Translations under genes and position numbers: made by a program
Notes under the pieces: model-generated
Told to the model about the DNA's origin: nothing
Seen by the model: the letters and a program-made list of their open reading frames with translations, nothing else
The model's database searches: none
NCBI RefSeq assembly: GCF_016801865.2
Contig: NC_068938.1
Location: 97,571,004-97,635,003 of the forward strand
Reading direction: 5' to 3'
DNA: 64,000 bases
From: Culex pipiens pallens
Lineage: Eukaryota; Arthropoda; Insecta; Diptera; Culicidae
Shown here: one piece after another, positions 1-10,889 of the stretch
Layout of the letters: each line of letters opens with the position of its first letter
How positions within the stretch are numbered: the stretch's first letter is position 1

Positions 1-1599
1 GGCCTATGATAAAATGTCTTAAAAGTTTCATTAAAATTGGAGAAGTTCGGGTACAAAAGTACCCGAAAATATCCCGATTTGAGCTGGAATTGCACAATAA
101 AAAATTTCTCGATTTAAAAATAACTATTGAAATATTTTTATTAATTTTAAAATAGTACTAATTGTTCAATTGGTGGGATTCAAACTTGTTGAGTTAAATA
201 TTTTGTCATAAACAAGTATTAAACAAAGTTTGGTACAACTGAACAGATTTAATTTTACAAATAAAAACTGAAATAAGTGTGAAAAATAAAACAATAATTA
301 GAAGTTGTTGATTAGACTTAACAAATACTAAACATGAAAAGTGTGCAAATAATGTTCCAAAAATATGAAGAGAATAGTTTTCTTTAAAATAATTTTGTTT
401 AACTATCAACAAAATAAAATAAAATTATTGTATCAATTTAATTAAGAAATTTTATAGAATTTATGAAATAAATAAATTTGATTTTAAAGGTAATAATTTT
501 ATTTTCTTAATTCTTTAAGGTTGAATAATTTACGATAAAATGTGCTTGCTTATTTCGAAAAGAGCAAATCCCTCCTTACAACCCCAGAAAATCGCTACAA
601 ACAACCTCCCCCAAAAATTTCCCGCAATTCCACCAGAACACTGTGTTTACTCCAGCCGCCACAAGTATTTATATTTTCGCATCAATCCCCGGGGCCCCGC
701 AGAATCCGCCCAACATCGCGCCAGCGATTAGAGGGATCGGGGTATTTTTGCGGCGATTAATTAGACACAATATTTCGATCGGGATCTGCCATTTTAATTA
801 AAACTTTTCCTCCGCCTCGCAATGCCGCTACTTGGGTTGGAAAAGTGCGGGTTGTGAAAGGGTGGTAGTGGGCAGGGAAAATCGAAATCCAAAGCACTTT
901 TCCTTTGCATTCCGCGAGTACAAATCGTTGTCAGCAAACACACACACACTTACACATTTGGGCGGAGCAACGATTCAGGTTAGTTTTTCCGCGCGCGTGC
1001 AATGAAAAATTGAAGGGAAAAGCACTTTTCACGTAAAAGGATTTTGGCGTGTTTTTTTCTTCACCACTTTCGAGCATCAGCTGGTTTAGCTCAAATCTAA
1101 ACCTCGGCGAAGAAGCAAAAAAAGTTGACGAACGTGTTTCAAGTGCGAGGTGGAAAAGTATTACATCGACGAGCTTCTCTCACTGTTAAGGAGATAGGGG
1201 GGAGGTTGAAAAGACATGAAAGAGCTGTTGTTGCAGCAAGGGAAAATAAACGCCGCCGCCGCCGTGATGGTTGGCATAACAAATTGAACGGAATGTTTTG
1301 CTCGGGAGTTTGGTGGAAGTTGCATTAGATAAGTTTTGTGGCGGAGAAAAGTATGTGCGAAACGATTTTGCATGATGCTTTTTTTTTTGGAATTGGCGTT
1401 TGAGAGCGAAGAAATCTCAGATGGAACTTTTCGTTCGTTTCGTGGAAGAGCTTTCACATGCTTTGAACGATTGGTTTAGTTTTAGTGGGGTACGGTGGCA
1501 ATTTGAGTTGATCCACAAACGAATAGTTTTGTAGTGAGTTTTTGACGAATTCTCATTAGAGCATAAATACAGCGAAAAGGAAACTTGTTTTGCTTGTAT
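1..1599. other. Unique noncoding sequence left of the retrotransposon
   Basis: Positions 1 to about 540 are strongly AT-rich. From about 540 to 1599 the sequence is more GC-balanced, with a short CA run near 940 and a CGC trinucleotide run near 1250. The small open frames here overlap on both strands and show no recognisable motif, so I call no gene. It reads as intergenic or intronic host sequence. Confidence 0.6.
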
Positions 1600-1613
1600 G
1601 AATTTGTTGAAAC
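1600..1613. repeat. Left target-site duplication of the half-LINE
   Basis: The 14-base string GAATTTGTTGAAAC lies immediately left of the 5' UTR and recurs exactly at 3388-3401, after the 3' tail. The first seven bases overlap the GAATTTG tail repeat in the right copy, so the strictly informative part is about 7 to 10 bases. This fixes the element's 5' end at about 1614. Confidence 0.75.
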
Positions 1614-1723
1614 CTCCGTGTACGCACGAGTGCAAGCAGCAGTCAAGTGCTCAGTGCTCCATCGTTTTTTCGAAAATTTTCGCCGTAATTTACCGTGATT
1701 AGCCGCGAGTTTGCTCCAACAGC
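1614..1723 (+). promoter_or_regulatory. 5' UTR with presumed internal promoter
   Basis: These 110 bases lie between the left target duplication and the Gag start codon. Jockey-clade elements are transcribed from an internal promoter at their very 5' end, so this stretch should contain it. I see no TATA box. The direct repeat AAGTGCTCAGTGCTCC near 1645 and the purine base three before the ATG are the only visible points. The promoter role is inferred from the family. Confidence 0.45.
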
Positions 1724-3145
1724 ATGCCAAGGGCCGGCCGTGGCCGTGGCAGTTCGAGTGCGGCCTCGAAAAACCCGCGAAGTTCGTCTACCGGCCGTGT
1801 GCAAAAAGGTAAACAAACCAACGCCGCGTCGACCGCCATCGCGCCGGGGAGTGTGAGCGCCAAAGGATTCGACCCCAAGTTACTACACGCTAATTACCGC
1901 GTCCAGGATCGCAGCCCTATTAGGCTCCGTTCAGCTACTTCCGGCAATCCGTCGACCGATGGCGCTTCAACATCCGCCAACATTCCCACCAGTAACAAGT
2001 TCGCGAGGCTGAGTGACGAGGAAAGCAGCTACAACAACACCACTACCGACAGCACTACCGACGACGACGACGACGACGATGGTCGTGCACGGAAAAAAGT
2101 GCCCACGCCAAAAAAAGTAATTACTCCAAAGGAACGACGACCACCACCAATTTTTGTTTTGGACACGTTGTCGGACGATGTTGACGAGCAGCTGGAAGGC
2201 CTCGTGTACTGCCTCAAAATAGGTAAAGCGTCAGTGCAAGTGTTCACATTTGACCAAAAGAACTTCGACCTGGTTGTGGAGAAATTTAAGCGTAAAAACT
2301 TCAAATTCTACACATTTGACCCCGCGCAGAAGACCGCTGTAAAGATTGTCTTGCAGGGGTACCAAGACCGCCCGACCTCCGTCCTCAAGGAGCACCTCTC
2401 GGGTGCCGGAATAACGCCGCGAGACATAAAAGTCCTCTCGCGGAAGACAACAGTCACAGGTACACACACACTGTACCTGTTGTACTTCGACCGCGGCACC
2501 GTCAAGATTCAAGACCTGCGGCGGACTAAGGCGTTGGACGGTTTTTGGGTAAACTGGCGGTTTTACTCCAAAAATCCGACGGACGCAGCGCAATGTCACC
2601 GTTGCCAGAAATTCGGCCACGGCTCGCGGAACTGCAACCTCCAGCCCCGCTGCGTGAAGTGCGGTGAGTCACACCTCTCGGAGGTGTGCGCACTGCCACG
2701 AAAGGCGGACTTGGGGGAAAACGCAGAACAAACCAAGCCGCGCGTAAAGTGCGCGAACTGCGGCGGTAACCATACCGGTAATTACCGCGGATGCGTCGCG
2801 CGCAAGTCCTACCTCGAGGAGCAGGAAAAGAGGAAGAAGAAAGCAGCAGCGTCCCACCCTCCTCAACGAAGTACGAGTGCAGCCGTTCCTGCAGCTGGCC
2901 AGCGTACGGTTCCAGCGGACAACCCAGCGATCCCTCCTGGCTGGGGGCGATCGTTTGCCAGCGTGGTCGCGGCCGGTAGTGGCAATGCGGCCCAGCAAGA
3001 AGTCACCGGGGAAGATCTCTTTACCCTGCCGGAGTTCTTTGCTCTCGCGGGGGAGATGATGACGCGGTTTCGGAGCTGCCGTAACAAGGCGGAGCAATTT
3101 CTAGCCCTCGGGGAATTAATGATTAAGCACATCTATAAAGGATAA
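1724..3145 (+). CDS. Jockey-type retrotransposon ORF1 (Gag-like nucleocapsid) protein
   Basis: This 473-residue protein is expected to bind element RNA and form ribonucleoprotein particles. The N-terminus (about 1-30) is Gly/Arg/Ser-rich and basic. An acidic run of seven Asp lies near residue 115, followed by a Lys/Pro-rich linker. Residues of about 203-283 form the alpha/beta region (RRM-like or PRE_C2HC type) that precedes the zinc knuckles in insect Gags. Three knuckles follow: C291-X2-C-X4-H-X4-C304, C310-X2-C-X3-H-X4-C322 and C343-X2-C-X3-H-X6-C357. A basic stretch (KRKKK, near 370) and a C-terminus ending in IKHIYKG complete it. The length is normal for an ORF1 of this clade. The start is the first ATG after the 5' UTR. 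The frame is intact, with no stops or shifts. No ORF2 follows, so this is the element's only product. Confidence 0.92.
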   Translation: MPRAGRGRGSSSAASKNPRSSSTGRVQKGKQTNAASTAIAPGSVSAKGFDPKLLHANYRVQDRSPIRLRSATSGNPSTDGASTSANIPTSNKFARLSDEESSYNNTTTDSTTDDDDDDDGRARKKVPTPKKVITPKERRPPPIFVLDTLSDDVDEQLEGLVYCLKIGKASVQVFTFDQKNFDLVVEKFKRKNFKFYTFDPAQKTAVKIVLQGYQDRPTSVLKEHLSGAGITPRDIKVLSRKTTVTGTHTLYLLYFDRGTVKIQDLRRTKALDGFWVNWRFYSKNPTDAAQCHRCQKFGHGSRNCNLQPRCVKCGESHLSEVCALPRKADLGENAEQTKPRVKCANCGGNHTGNYRGCVARKSYLEEQEKRKKKAAASHPPQRSTSAAVPAAGQRTVPADNPAIPPGWGRSFASVVAAGSGNAAQQEVTGEDLFTLPEFFALAGEMMTRFRSCRNKAEQFLALGELMIKHIYKG

Positions 3146-3387
3146 AAAACTGTGATCTAGTTTTAAGCTTTCTCTATTTCTATCCCCTTTTCCTAGCAAG
3201 TTTAGTAAGTTTTTTTTTTAATTTTTCTTACTCTTGGTAACACCTTTATTTACAAGCAATAACTGTTCCAAAATGGATTATGATGTAACACACAGCTGAA
3301 AGGAACTCCAAAACTCTGTTTTGTACCTCAAAAGAACTTATTGTATCTTGATTATTCACCAATAAAACCGAATTTGAATTTGAATTT
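3146..3387 (+). terminator. 3' UTR, AATAAA signal and GAATTTG-repeat tail
   Basis: A short AT-rich 3' UTR follows the Gag stop. AATAAA at 3361-3366 directly precedes about four GAATTTG-type repeats. Simple-repeat tails instead of poly(A) are common in insect non-LTR elements and are probably the sequence the partner reverse transcriptase recognises. The family point is established and the recognition role is inference. Confidence 0.7.
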
Positions 3388-3401
3388 GAATTTGTTGAAA
3401 C
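3388..3401. repeat. Right target-site duplication of the half-LINE
   Basis: GAATTTGTTGAAAC matches 1600-1613 exactly. Its left half cannot be told apart from the element's own GAATTTG tail, so the element's end lies between 3387 and 3394. Confidence 0.7.
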
Positions 3402-4895
3402 AATATATATTGGAATATTCAATTTAACTTAATCCTGCATCAAATAGCAGAGACAAATATCTCAAAATATTTTATTTCCTTTTTCCTTGTAAAAATTCTA
3501 TCAAATGTTCTACTTCTTTTCATATCCATCTATAAACCTTTTTTTAGATATGATCAGAGCTGTACTCATTACTTTTTATTGTCAATTTTGTAGCTAAATT
3601 TTGAATGATTTTTTTTAATTGTGGTTTAAATAATTTTTCAATTGATTTTCCGTTTTTTTTTCCTTTAAATTAACGTTTTGGCTTGGACATCTTCCTACGG
3701 AAATTGAATTATTCAGAATTATTGTACGGGAAATCTCCGTCGATATTTTTTTTTTAATTCATGGCTCATCGATTTTTAGTTTTAACACTGGTATTTTTTT
3801 ATCCCTAATTTTTTTTAGATTAATTTAGTTATTAAAGTGAATCGAAAATTAAAACATTTGGATTTCCTAGCCCAACACATTTTCATCATAAGTGGCTTCT
3901 TTGAATAATTTGGGCTGATTTGACAAAAATCGCCACATATTTAATTTGCAATTTTATCTGAAATTTATTGTTCTTTTCGTAGTCTAGTTCACCAATGAGC
4001 AGCTGAGCTTCTGTTTTCAGACTGTTATAGTGTTAGTTTGTGCTTTTGTTTTGGCATTATATCAATCTCTGATATCAACATTATTAGGCTTGTACAAATT
4101 TTATGTAAAGTTTGTCCCCCCCCCCCTCTCAAAATTGGCTCGGAAAATCAGGGGGCAAAACAATTTTTGTTTTCAAAAAATTTCAATAGAAATAGAACTG
4201 TTATCGGCTGAAATCAATTTCAATTGCGTTCCCCTGCGTCTACAATCATATTCAGAATGTTTGAGTTGATTCAAAAATCTTTTGAATTTTTGAAAATTTT
4301 CGATGTTTTTTATCGCAAAATGATTTTTTTTCCGCTAAACTTTTTGTTTTCGTCAAATCTTACACTCTTTGAAAACTAATGATTGCAAAGCAGCTGAACT
4401 AGTGTGAAACGCATTTTAAAACACTTTTTCCAGGCAAATGTTGAAACTTTGGCTTGTCATTTCAATATTTTTATTTTTTACCTTTTAGACCGAACACCAC
4501 TTCTAGATGCGTTTCGATCTAGAAAATCTTAAAAAAAAGAAAATTCTATTTCTACATAATTTTTGATTTCTTTTTTTGTGAAAAGTATAATTCTTTAAAT
4601 TTTTAAATCATGGGTTTAATGATTTTACTTGTTTCATGTAACTTTGTCAGTGTTTTGATTTTTTTTAGTTTTGAAGTCATCTTTGGCCACGCTTTTAACT
4701 AATATTGATATGTTTCAGATTTGGTTTTGACCCACTTTGGTGCGAGTCTAAACTAAATTGTCAAAAAGCACTAAGGCTGTTGAAAATATTTTTCAAAGTT
4801 TATGTCACCCGCCCCCTTCATAATTGGTCTGAAAAATCAAGGGGCAAAAAAATATTTTTCCAAAAAAATGAAAAATTCACATGAAATTAGAAGTC
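3402..4895. other. AT-rich noncoding sequence
   Basis: The stretch is low-complexity and T-rich, with a run of C near 4118. Two similar passages, near 4100-4160 and 4800-4860 (C-run, then AAATTGGCT/TAATTGGTC, then a GGGGCAAAA motif), hint at an old degraded direct repeat. No gene is supported. Confidence 0.5.
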
Positions 4896-5518
4896 TACCC
4901 GGGCAGACGGTAATAACAAAATTCATGCCATTTCAATAACAAATATTGTTAAAATAACAAAAAGTGTTATGGAATCTTCATGAAAAATAAATTTTTGAAT
5001 AAGGGTTTAATAACAGATTTTGTTATCATAACAAAATTTGTTATTGGTCTGATATTGGTTGAAAGCCAAAACAATTTTGTAATAACATTATTTGTTATGG
5101 AAGAATAACTCCAACTGTTATTGCGATGATCGGATTAGTTGTTAAAATAACAAAAAATAAAAACAAAAATTTGTTCGAAAAATAACTCAAAATGTGATTG
5201 GTCTGTTATTGGGACCATCCATAAACCACGTGGACACTTTTTTGGGAATCTCAAACCCCCCCCTCCCCCTTCGTGGACAATTGTCCATACAAGAAAAAAC
5301 TTTTTTGTATGGAGCATGGACAATCGCCTACCCCCCCCCCCCCCCCCCCTAAAGTGTCCACGTGGTTTATGGATGGTCCCATTACAATAACAGTCCAATA
5401 ACAAAAAAATCATAACAGCGAATAACAAAACTTGTTATAAATAACATAAAATGTTATTGGCCTAGTATTTTCAAATATCAAAAATGTTATTCCCACGTTA
5501 TTTCCGTCTGCTCGGGTA
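4896..5518. mobile_element. MITE with CCCGGGCAGACGG inverted ends and TA flanks
   Basis: The left end reads TACCCGGGCAGACGGTAATA and the right end is the complement of TACCCGAGCAGACGGAAATA. These are imperfect terminal inverted repeats bordered by TA, which may be a TA target duplication. The interior consists largely of ATAACAAA/TTTGTTAT motifs in both orientations. There is no coding sequence. Excluding the nested element at 5211-5380 it is about 450 bases. A TA flank fits a Tc1/mariner-type transposase acting in trans, which is inference. Confidence 0.8.
5211..5380. mobile_element. 170-bp palindromic MITE nested inside the 4896 MITE
   Basis: GGGACCATCCATAAACCACG at the left end and its complement at the right end form near-perfect inverted repeats of about 30 bases (through CACGTGGACACTTT). 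The repeats are bordered by ATT on both sides. The interior holds a second inverted pair around TTGTCCATAC and a run of 19 C at 5331-5349, whose true length is probably uncertain in any assembly. It interrupts the ATAACAAA-rich interior of the outer MITE, so it inserted later. Confidence 0.85.
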
Positions 5519-5759
5519 ATCAACTGAAAACAATCTAAAATGCATTTTTCTGCATTGATAATCATATTTAGCATGTTTGGGCTTGTTTTGCATTTTTATA
5601 AAATTCCAATTGGTACAAAAATTATTTTTCGCAAAAAATAAAATTTTCGTCAATACTTAGATATTTTGGAAACAAATGATGGCAAAACAACTTTGGCCAG
5701 TGTCGAGGGACATAAACTTCAAAAACTATTTGCAACGGCCTAAATAAATCGAAAACATT

Positions 5760-6260
5760 GCGGACAAATTATGAAAAACAGCCCAGTGATCCCCGTGCAC
5801 CACGTTCAACCGCGTTCTCTGTTTTCTGTACTCGATCAAACACCAGCACCGCGTGTGCACGCGTACAAGCAAACCTAAACTCTGCCGTGTACAGTCTGTA
5901 CGCGCACACGCACCTCGAGTTTAAAACCGAACCTTGCACCCCGGGTACAAACCCCGTGCAAGCCGACGACGCAGAAAAGAGACAAAAATAGTTCTCTCAC
6001 GCTTTCTCTGCTGTAAAGTGGTGTTTCATTCTCCGCTGCAGTCACACTACAGTGTTTGCCACAGAGAGAGTGAGAAGCAGTCATTTTTTCGTCTCTTTAC
6101 ACGCTCTTCGCTCGCATGGCGTTGTACCCGAGGTGTGCACCCCGTGTTTACACCGCGTGTAAACTTGAGTGCGCCGTGCGGGGAGAACTCGAACATGGCA
6201 GTCTGGTGTGTTTGAGATTCATCTGCACTGAAAACTTGTACGGCGTGCGCGCGTTTCGGG
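5760..6260. repeat. GC-rich imperfect foldback region
   Basis: GTGCAC/GTGTAC-rich segments near 5850-5960 and 6120-6180 are roughly inverted. The intervening GAGACAAAAATAG...TCTCTCACGC and GAGAGAGTGAG...TTTTCGTCTC segments also pair. The base composition is clearly GC-richer than the flanks. It is probably an old foldback element. Ends and target duplications could not be fixed. Confidence 0.45.
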
Positions 6261-6895
6261 AAGACTGAAAACAGCTTAAAAGTAATAAATAAAACCTGTA
6301 ATTTTGAACTGACGATATCTCGGAAACTGTTGGATCGATTGTCAATGTAAAGAATGATTTTTTTTTGTGAAAATTTGTCATATTTCCAATAAAATAATAT
6401 CCGTTTTAAAAACAAGCATAGCATTTATAAATGTCTGCAAATTAATAACATTCCACATTTCGTAATTTATCCAATGTTTTATTTTTTTAATATTTGTTTT
6501 TTGAAAGCTTCAGAAAAGTATCATTTTTTAAATTGACCAATAGTTTTCGCGATATCGTCAGTTGAAAATCACAGACTATATCTCTGAATCTAATTTTAGA
6601 TTTACGTTTTCAAAAATATGTTTTTCTGAGTGGCTCCTCTTCTTAAAGTGTTTGAAAAAAGAAGAATGATAAAGTTACGATTGTATATTGGGCTTAGCTT
6701 TCAATAATGATGTTTTGATTTTTTTTCGATCATATTTTTGATATTTTTCAAAAAATTAATTTGCACCAGCTCAAAAAAAGTCTTTCCTTGATTCTTGGGA
6801 ATCCAACTTTTAGTGAAAAAGTTTAACAAAGAAATAGTTTTTACTAGATTTTTACTATTTTTTCTGATTAATTTGATTATAATCTACAATCTACT
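6261..6895. other. AT-rich sequence, possible old TIR remnant
   Basis: ACTGACGATATCTCG near 6310 and its approximate complement GCGATATCGTCAGTTG near 6550 suggest the inverted ends of a degraded element of about 250 bases. Nothing coding is seen. Confidence 0.35.
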
Positions 6896-7686
6896 ACTCA
6901 ACTGAGCCTGAGCCCTGTTCCATATAAGCTTGCATGGAAAAACAAAAAAAAAATGGCTTTTCTGACATTCCCTATGTGCAAAGTTTAATTCAAATAAGTA
7001 AATTAACAAATTTTAAAATCGTGAAATAATTTGCAAAAATCAAAAGCTACTGATTACTGAAAAGGAATGGAAGAAATAATAGAGAAATAAATATTTAAGT
7101 AAAACATAACTGGATCAATACAGGAAAAATAAAAATAAATCGAAAAAAGCGGCATTGGAGGGTTTGAAAACATTTTTCAAACCTAAATTTCAATTGAAAT
7201 AGACGCGCAATCAACTGATAACAATTTAAACGACCATTTCATCACCAATTTAAAAATATTTGATTTTTTGTCAAATTTCGGTGCACACACTCAACTGAGC
7301 CTGAGCCCTGTTCCATATAAGCTTGCATGGAAAAACAAAAAAAAAATGCCTTTTCTGACCTTCCCTATGTGCAAAGTTTCATCCAAATAAGTAAAATGAC
7401 AATTTTAAAATCGTGAAATTATTTGCAAAAATCAAGAGCTACTGATTACTGAAAAGGAATAAAAAAATAATAGAGAAGTAAATATTTAAGTAAAACATAA
7501 CTGGATCAATACGGGAAAAAATTAAAATAAATCGAAAAAAGCGGCATTGGAGGGTTTGAAAATATTTTTAAAACCTAAATTTCAATTGAAATAGACGCGC
7601 AATCAACTGATAACAATTTAAACGACCATTTCACCACCAATTTAAACCAATTTAAAAATATTTGATTTTTTGTCAAATTTCGGTGC
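6896..7686. repeat. Recent 393-bp tandem duplication
   Basis: ACTCAACTGAGCCTGAGCCC begins at 6896 and again at 7289. The two units then run nearly identically through the AATCGAAAAAAGCGGCATTG and TTTGTCAAATTTCGGTGCA landmarks. The second unit carries a duplicated AATTTAAACC motif and a few substitutions. No coding content is seen. Confidence 0.9.
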
Positions 7687-10600
7687 AGTATCATAAAAAA
7701 TATGTTCTTTCGCAAAAAAAATGTTACTTAGATTGTTGATTGCAAAACAACTCTACTGTTGTATAATGAATTTTACAACATTTTATTCTTTTTAATATTG
7801 AATCCATGGCTTGTTATTTTAATTTCATTTCTTTTTTCTTACAGCTAAAAACTTTTTTTGCAACTGCCTAATTTTGTTTAATTCCAATGTTTGAATTTTC
7901 AACTTTTTTGTTTAAAAGATATCAATTTAATAAAAAAGGTTGATTTTATCTTAAACTTTTTATGTTATAATTTACTGACTTAGAACCAGTTTTTTGCATA
8001 ATAAGACTTATTAAAAATTTTTCATGTAATTTCGATTTACACCTGACCAGGTTCAATATTTAGAAAAAATCTGAATTTATGCTATGTAGGTTTCATTGGT
8101 CATGACGCAATTTTCGTGTATGATACGGTCAGTTTTTTACTGTGAATTTGTATATTTCTAGATTTTGTTTTTGAGTAGATCAATAAACAAATTATTTTTT
8201 TTTTTTTGCTTTTTGGATGTTTTTTACCTATTAAAAAAAACTCTCGGTTTCTACTTCTGTTGAAAAAAAATCGGTTCTAGAAAATAAACAACACAGGGAA
8301 AACATGGTATTTTGTGTGTGCCAAATAATTTCAATACTGATTTAATCGCAATGATTAAATTTTCTGTTTTCAAACATTGAAGAAAAAAATTAACTCCCAC
8401 GTTGAGGAAAATCAGCACAAATTTATTCTAAACCGTTCAAAAGTCATCTCTTCCAACGCGTTCCCGTCGGATCCAAGAAATCACTCACCCGAAGCGTTTC
8501 GCGATGTCAAGTGCTTGTGCTGAATAATCGAACACAAACAACATCAATTCGGGGTCTCAGGACCGAACCTCTGGACGGGGTGAAGTACCTGTGAGCCCCC
8601 CTTTTTTCGAGATGAGTTTTTGGAGCAATCGATACACACTCAAAGTCACGCACACACACAAACACACGCAGAGACATTAAGACGTTTCGAAATAATCTAC
8701 CGTTCTCTCGGCGAAGAGAAGAGAGTGCCAACTCGAGAAGAAAAACAAATCGAACAAAATGATGAATGAGATGGGAATCAACCTCATCCTCGTTCTTCGC
8801 TTTTCGGTTGTTGTTTTTTCCTCTTTTCTTCGCTGGGAAGTTGAGAACAAAATCGTGAAGACCAAGAAGTTCCAGCAGGCGATTCGATCCAAAAAAAAAA
8901 AAAAAATAAGCCGCAAACGGAAGTGAAGTTCCCGGGAATGGTTTTGCATTTGGGCGGTTTTCTTTGGCTTCGCGGAAACATCCACCCACGCGCGCCAGAT
9001 CGCGTTGCGGTTATCGGCAGAATAAACAGTGTGCTGAATTAAAACAACATGGTGGCGACGACGACGTCGTTGAGCAGATTTTGGCGATGGCAGAGTTGAA
9101 TAGCTGAAATAATGAAGATAACTCGGAGGATAAGGTTTGATTTTGAAGGTTTTTGGGTTGGACATTGAACAGCAGGTCAAATATTTATCTTTTTGGTTTT
9201 CAGGAATGTGCACTTAATTGTCTAATTTTTGTCATAAATTAATTTATTTTGAAAAGAATAACTCATCGTATTTTGTAACGCAAGGAAAAATATTTGAAGA
9301 ATCAAATTCCACTTGGAGAGTCAATCCAACTTGACACCCTGCGTCTCAACTCCACATATTGACCTTGGCCAACTCGTCATGCCCTACAGGGCAGTTTGAC
9401 CAAAACCAACCGTAACGCCCATTGGGCCTGTGACCGTGACAACCATGAAATATCAAATTCAATCATTCAAACAGAGACATCAACCTAGAAATCGCACTCA
9501 AAAGCCTACCTCACACCACCGGTTTTAAGTCGGAGTGTTCAAACGGCGGAACTAAACGCTCCAAAATTGGCACACCGCCCGATCGGTTCCGCCCGATTGA
9601 ACCTCGGTCAGTGGAGAGACCCCTCGTCGCGTCATTTAATTCCACCAGCCGCGTTGGTCTGTGGCTGGTGCAGACAGTTTTCTCTCTGTTACATAAGATT
9701 GATGTAGGTCCCGGCCCGGTTGTAACGGATTCTTTTCCCGCAACTCATCTCCCCTCGAAAAAGACGCCCCAAGATATGATGAAATTCCAATTTTCGATAA
9801 TCGCGCAGTTCGCACCGAGGGGTCCATCGAAGTGTTGAGTAACAAAAAAGCGTATCTTTCTCTCCGAGAGATCAATCATCTTTCGCCAACGCGCGCGCCA
9901 TTCAAAAGGCAGTGTTGCCAGCGCTCGCTCGAGAAAATTACCCATAATTAGCCGATTAAGTGCCAAAATTGCAGTCTGTGCAATTGGAGCAGCACAACTG
10001 TGCCTTGAACCGTGGGCAGAGTGCGCAGAGTTGCAGTCAAGGTTTATGTGTTTTCAAAATAAAGCCAAAAGTGGTAGGATTGTATGCAATTTATTAATTT
10101 GCGGGCTCGTCCGACAAAAATGTTCATTTTGGTGGGGCTTTTTCGAAAGGTTACCTTGTCGCTGTGGAACGGTGTCACGAGGGGTTTCGATGCATTGTGG
10201 TAGCCACAATACCTGCGCAGACGATGATGACCTTTTTGGAAGACCTTTTTGTCAGTTGGCGCGAAAGAAGGATTGAAGTTTTGTTTATCTTGTTTTTGAG
10301 GACCAAGGCAGTTATCAGCATTGCTCATCTGCCTTTAACGTTTTGCTAGTTTTATTTTTTCCGGAGCCAAACGTATCATTCAAGCTCGCTCGTATTTCTT
10401 CTCATTATACTAACAATTTCAAAAGACGAGAGTGCAGCGCGTAAAATTTGACGGACTGTAGAAAATACGTTTTTTTTTACATTTTTTCACTAACCCGCAT
10501 GAATGAAAATAACAAAAAAAACAAAGAATCCTCTTTACAAAATATTTTAAAAAATCTTCAAAAATCTATTTTTGAATATATTTAGATTATTTACCTTTCA

Positions 10601-10889
10601 ATATGAATAAAAAATATAGTTTATGTCCTTGATAATGTTTAAAAAAGAAAAGAAACGGAATCGAAGAAAATGACATCCAATCAATTTCAAATTATAGTTT
10701 GGAATGTTGTGTTATAAAATTATAACAAACATTACTCAAAAATGTTTTATCTCCATTAACATAATGAAAAGCGACAGTACTAATTTTTGAAACATTCGTT
10801 TATTTTTCCGGTCTTTTTGAAAACAATATTTTCGTTTTTTTTTATTAAATCATGGCAAACATTTAAAAAAGGCCAAACAGTTAAGGTTT
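7687..10889. other. Mostly unique noncoding sequence
   Basis: AT-rich to about 8440. From about 8440 to 10330 the sequence is GC-balanced and looks single-copy, with a CA-rich stretch near 8645-8670 and an A-run at 8891-8905. Overlapping open frames on both strands (for example near 8507-9213) are low-complexity and unconvincing. From 10330 it is AT-rich again. No gene or element is supported. Confidence 0.5.

Larger units (their letters stand above)
1614..3394 (+). mobile_element. Complete ORF1-only (half-LINE) Jockey-like non-LTR retrotransposon
   Basis: The element is about 1.78 kb. It has a 5' UTR of about 110 bases, one intact 473-codon Gag gene, a 3' UTR of about 210 bases, an AATAAA at 3361 and a tail of GAATTTG repeats. 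Matching target duplications at 1600-1613 and 3388-3401 show that it inserted as one unit. Autonomous Jockey-clade elements have a second ORF with endonuclease and reverse transcriptase after gag. Here the 3' UTR follows the gag stop directly and no ORF2 fragment is visible. It therefore resembles the ORF1-only HAL1 half-LINEs of mammals and would depend on reverse transcriptase supplied in trans. The clean ORF and duplications suggest a recent insertion. Clade assignment rests on Gag motifs and tail type. Confidence 0.85.

Noticed and set aside
2048..2080. GAC microsatellite as an independent repeat
   Set aside because: It encodes the in-frame acidic Asp tract of the Gag protein, so it is part of the coding sequence.
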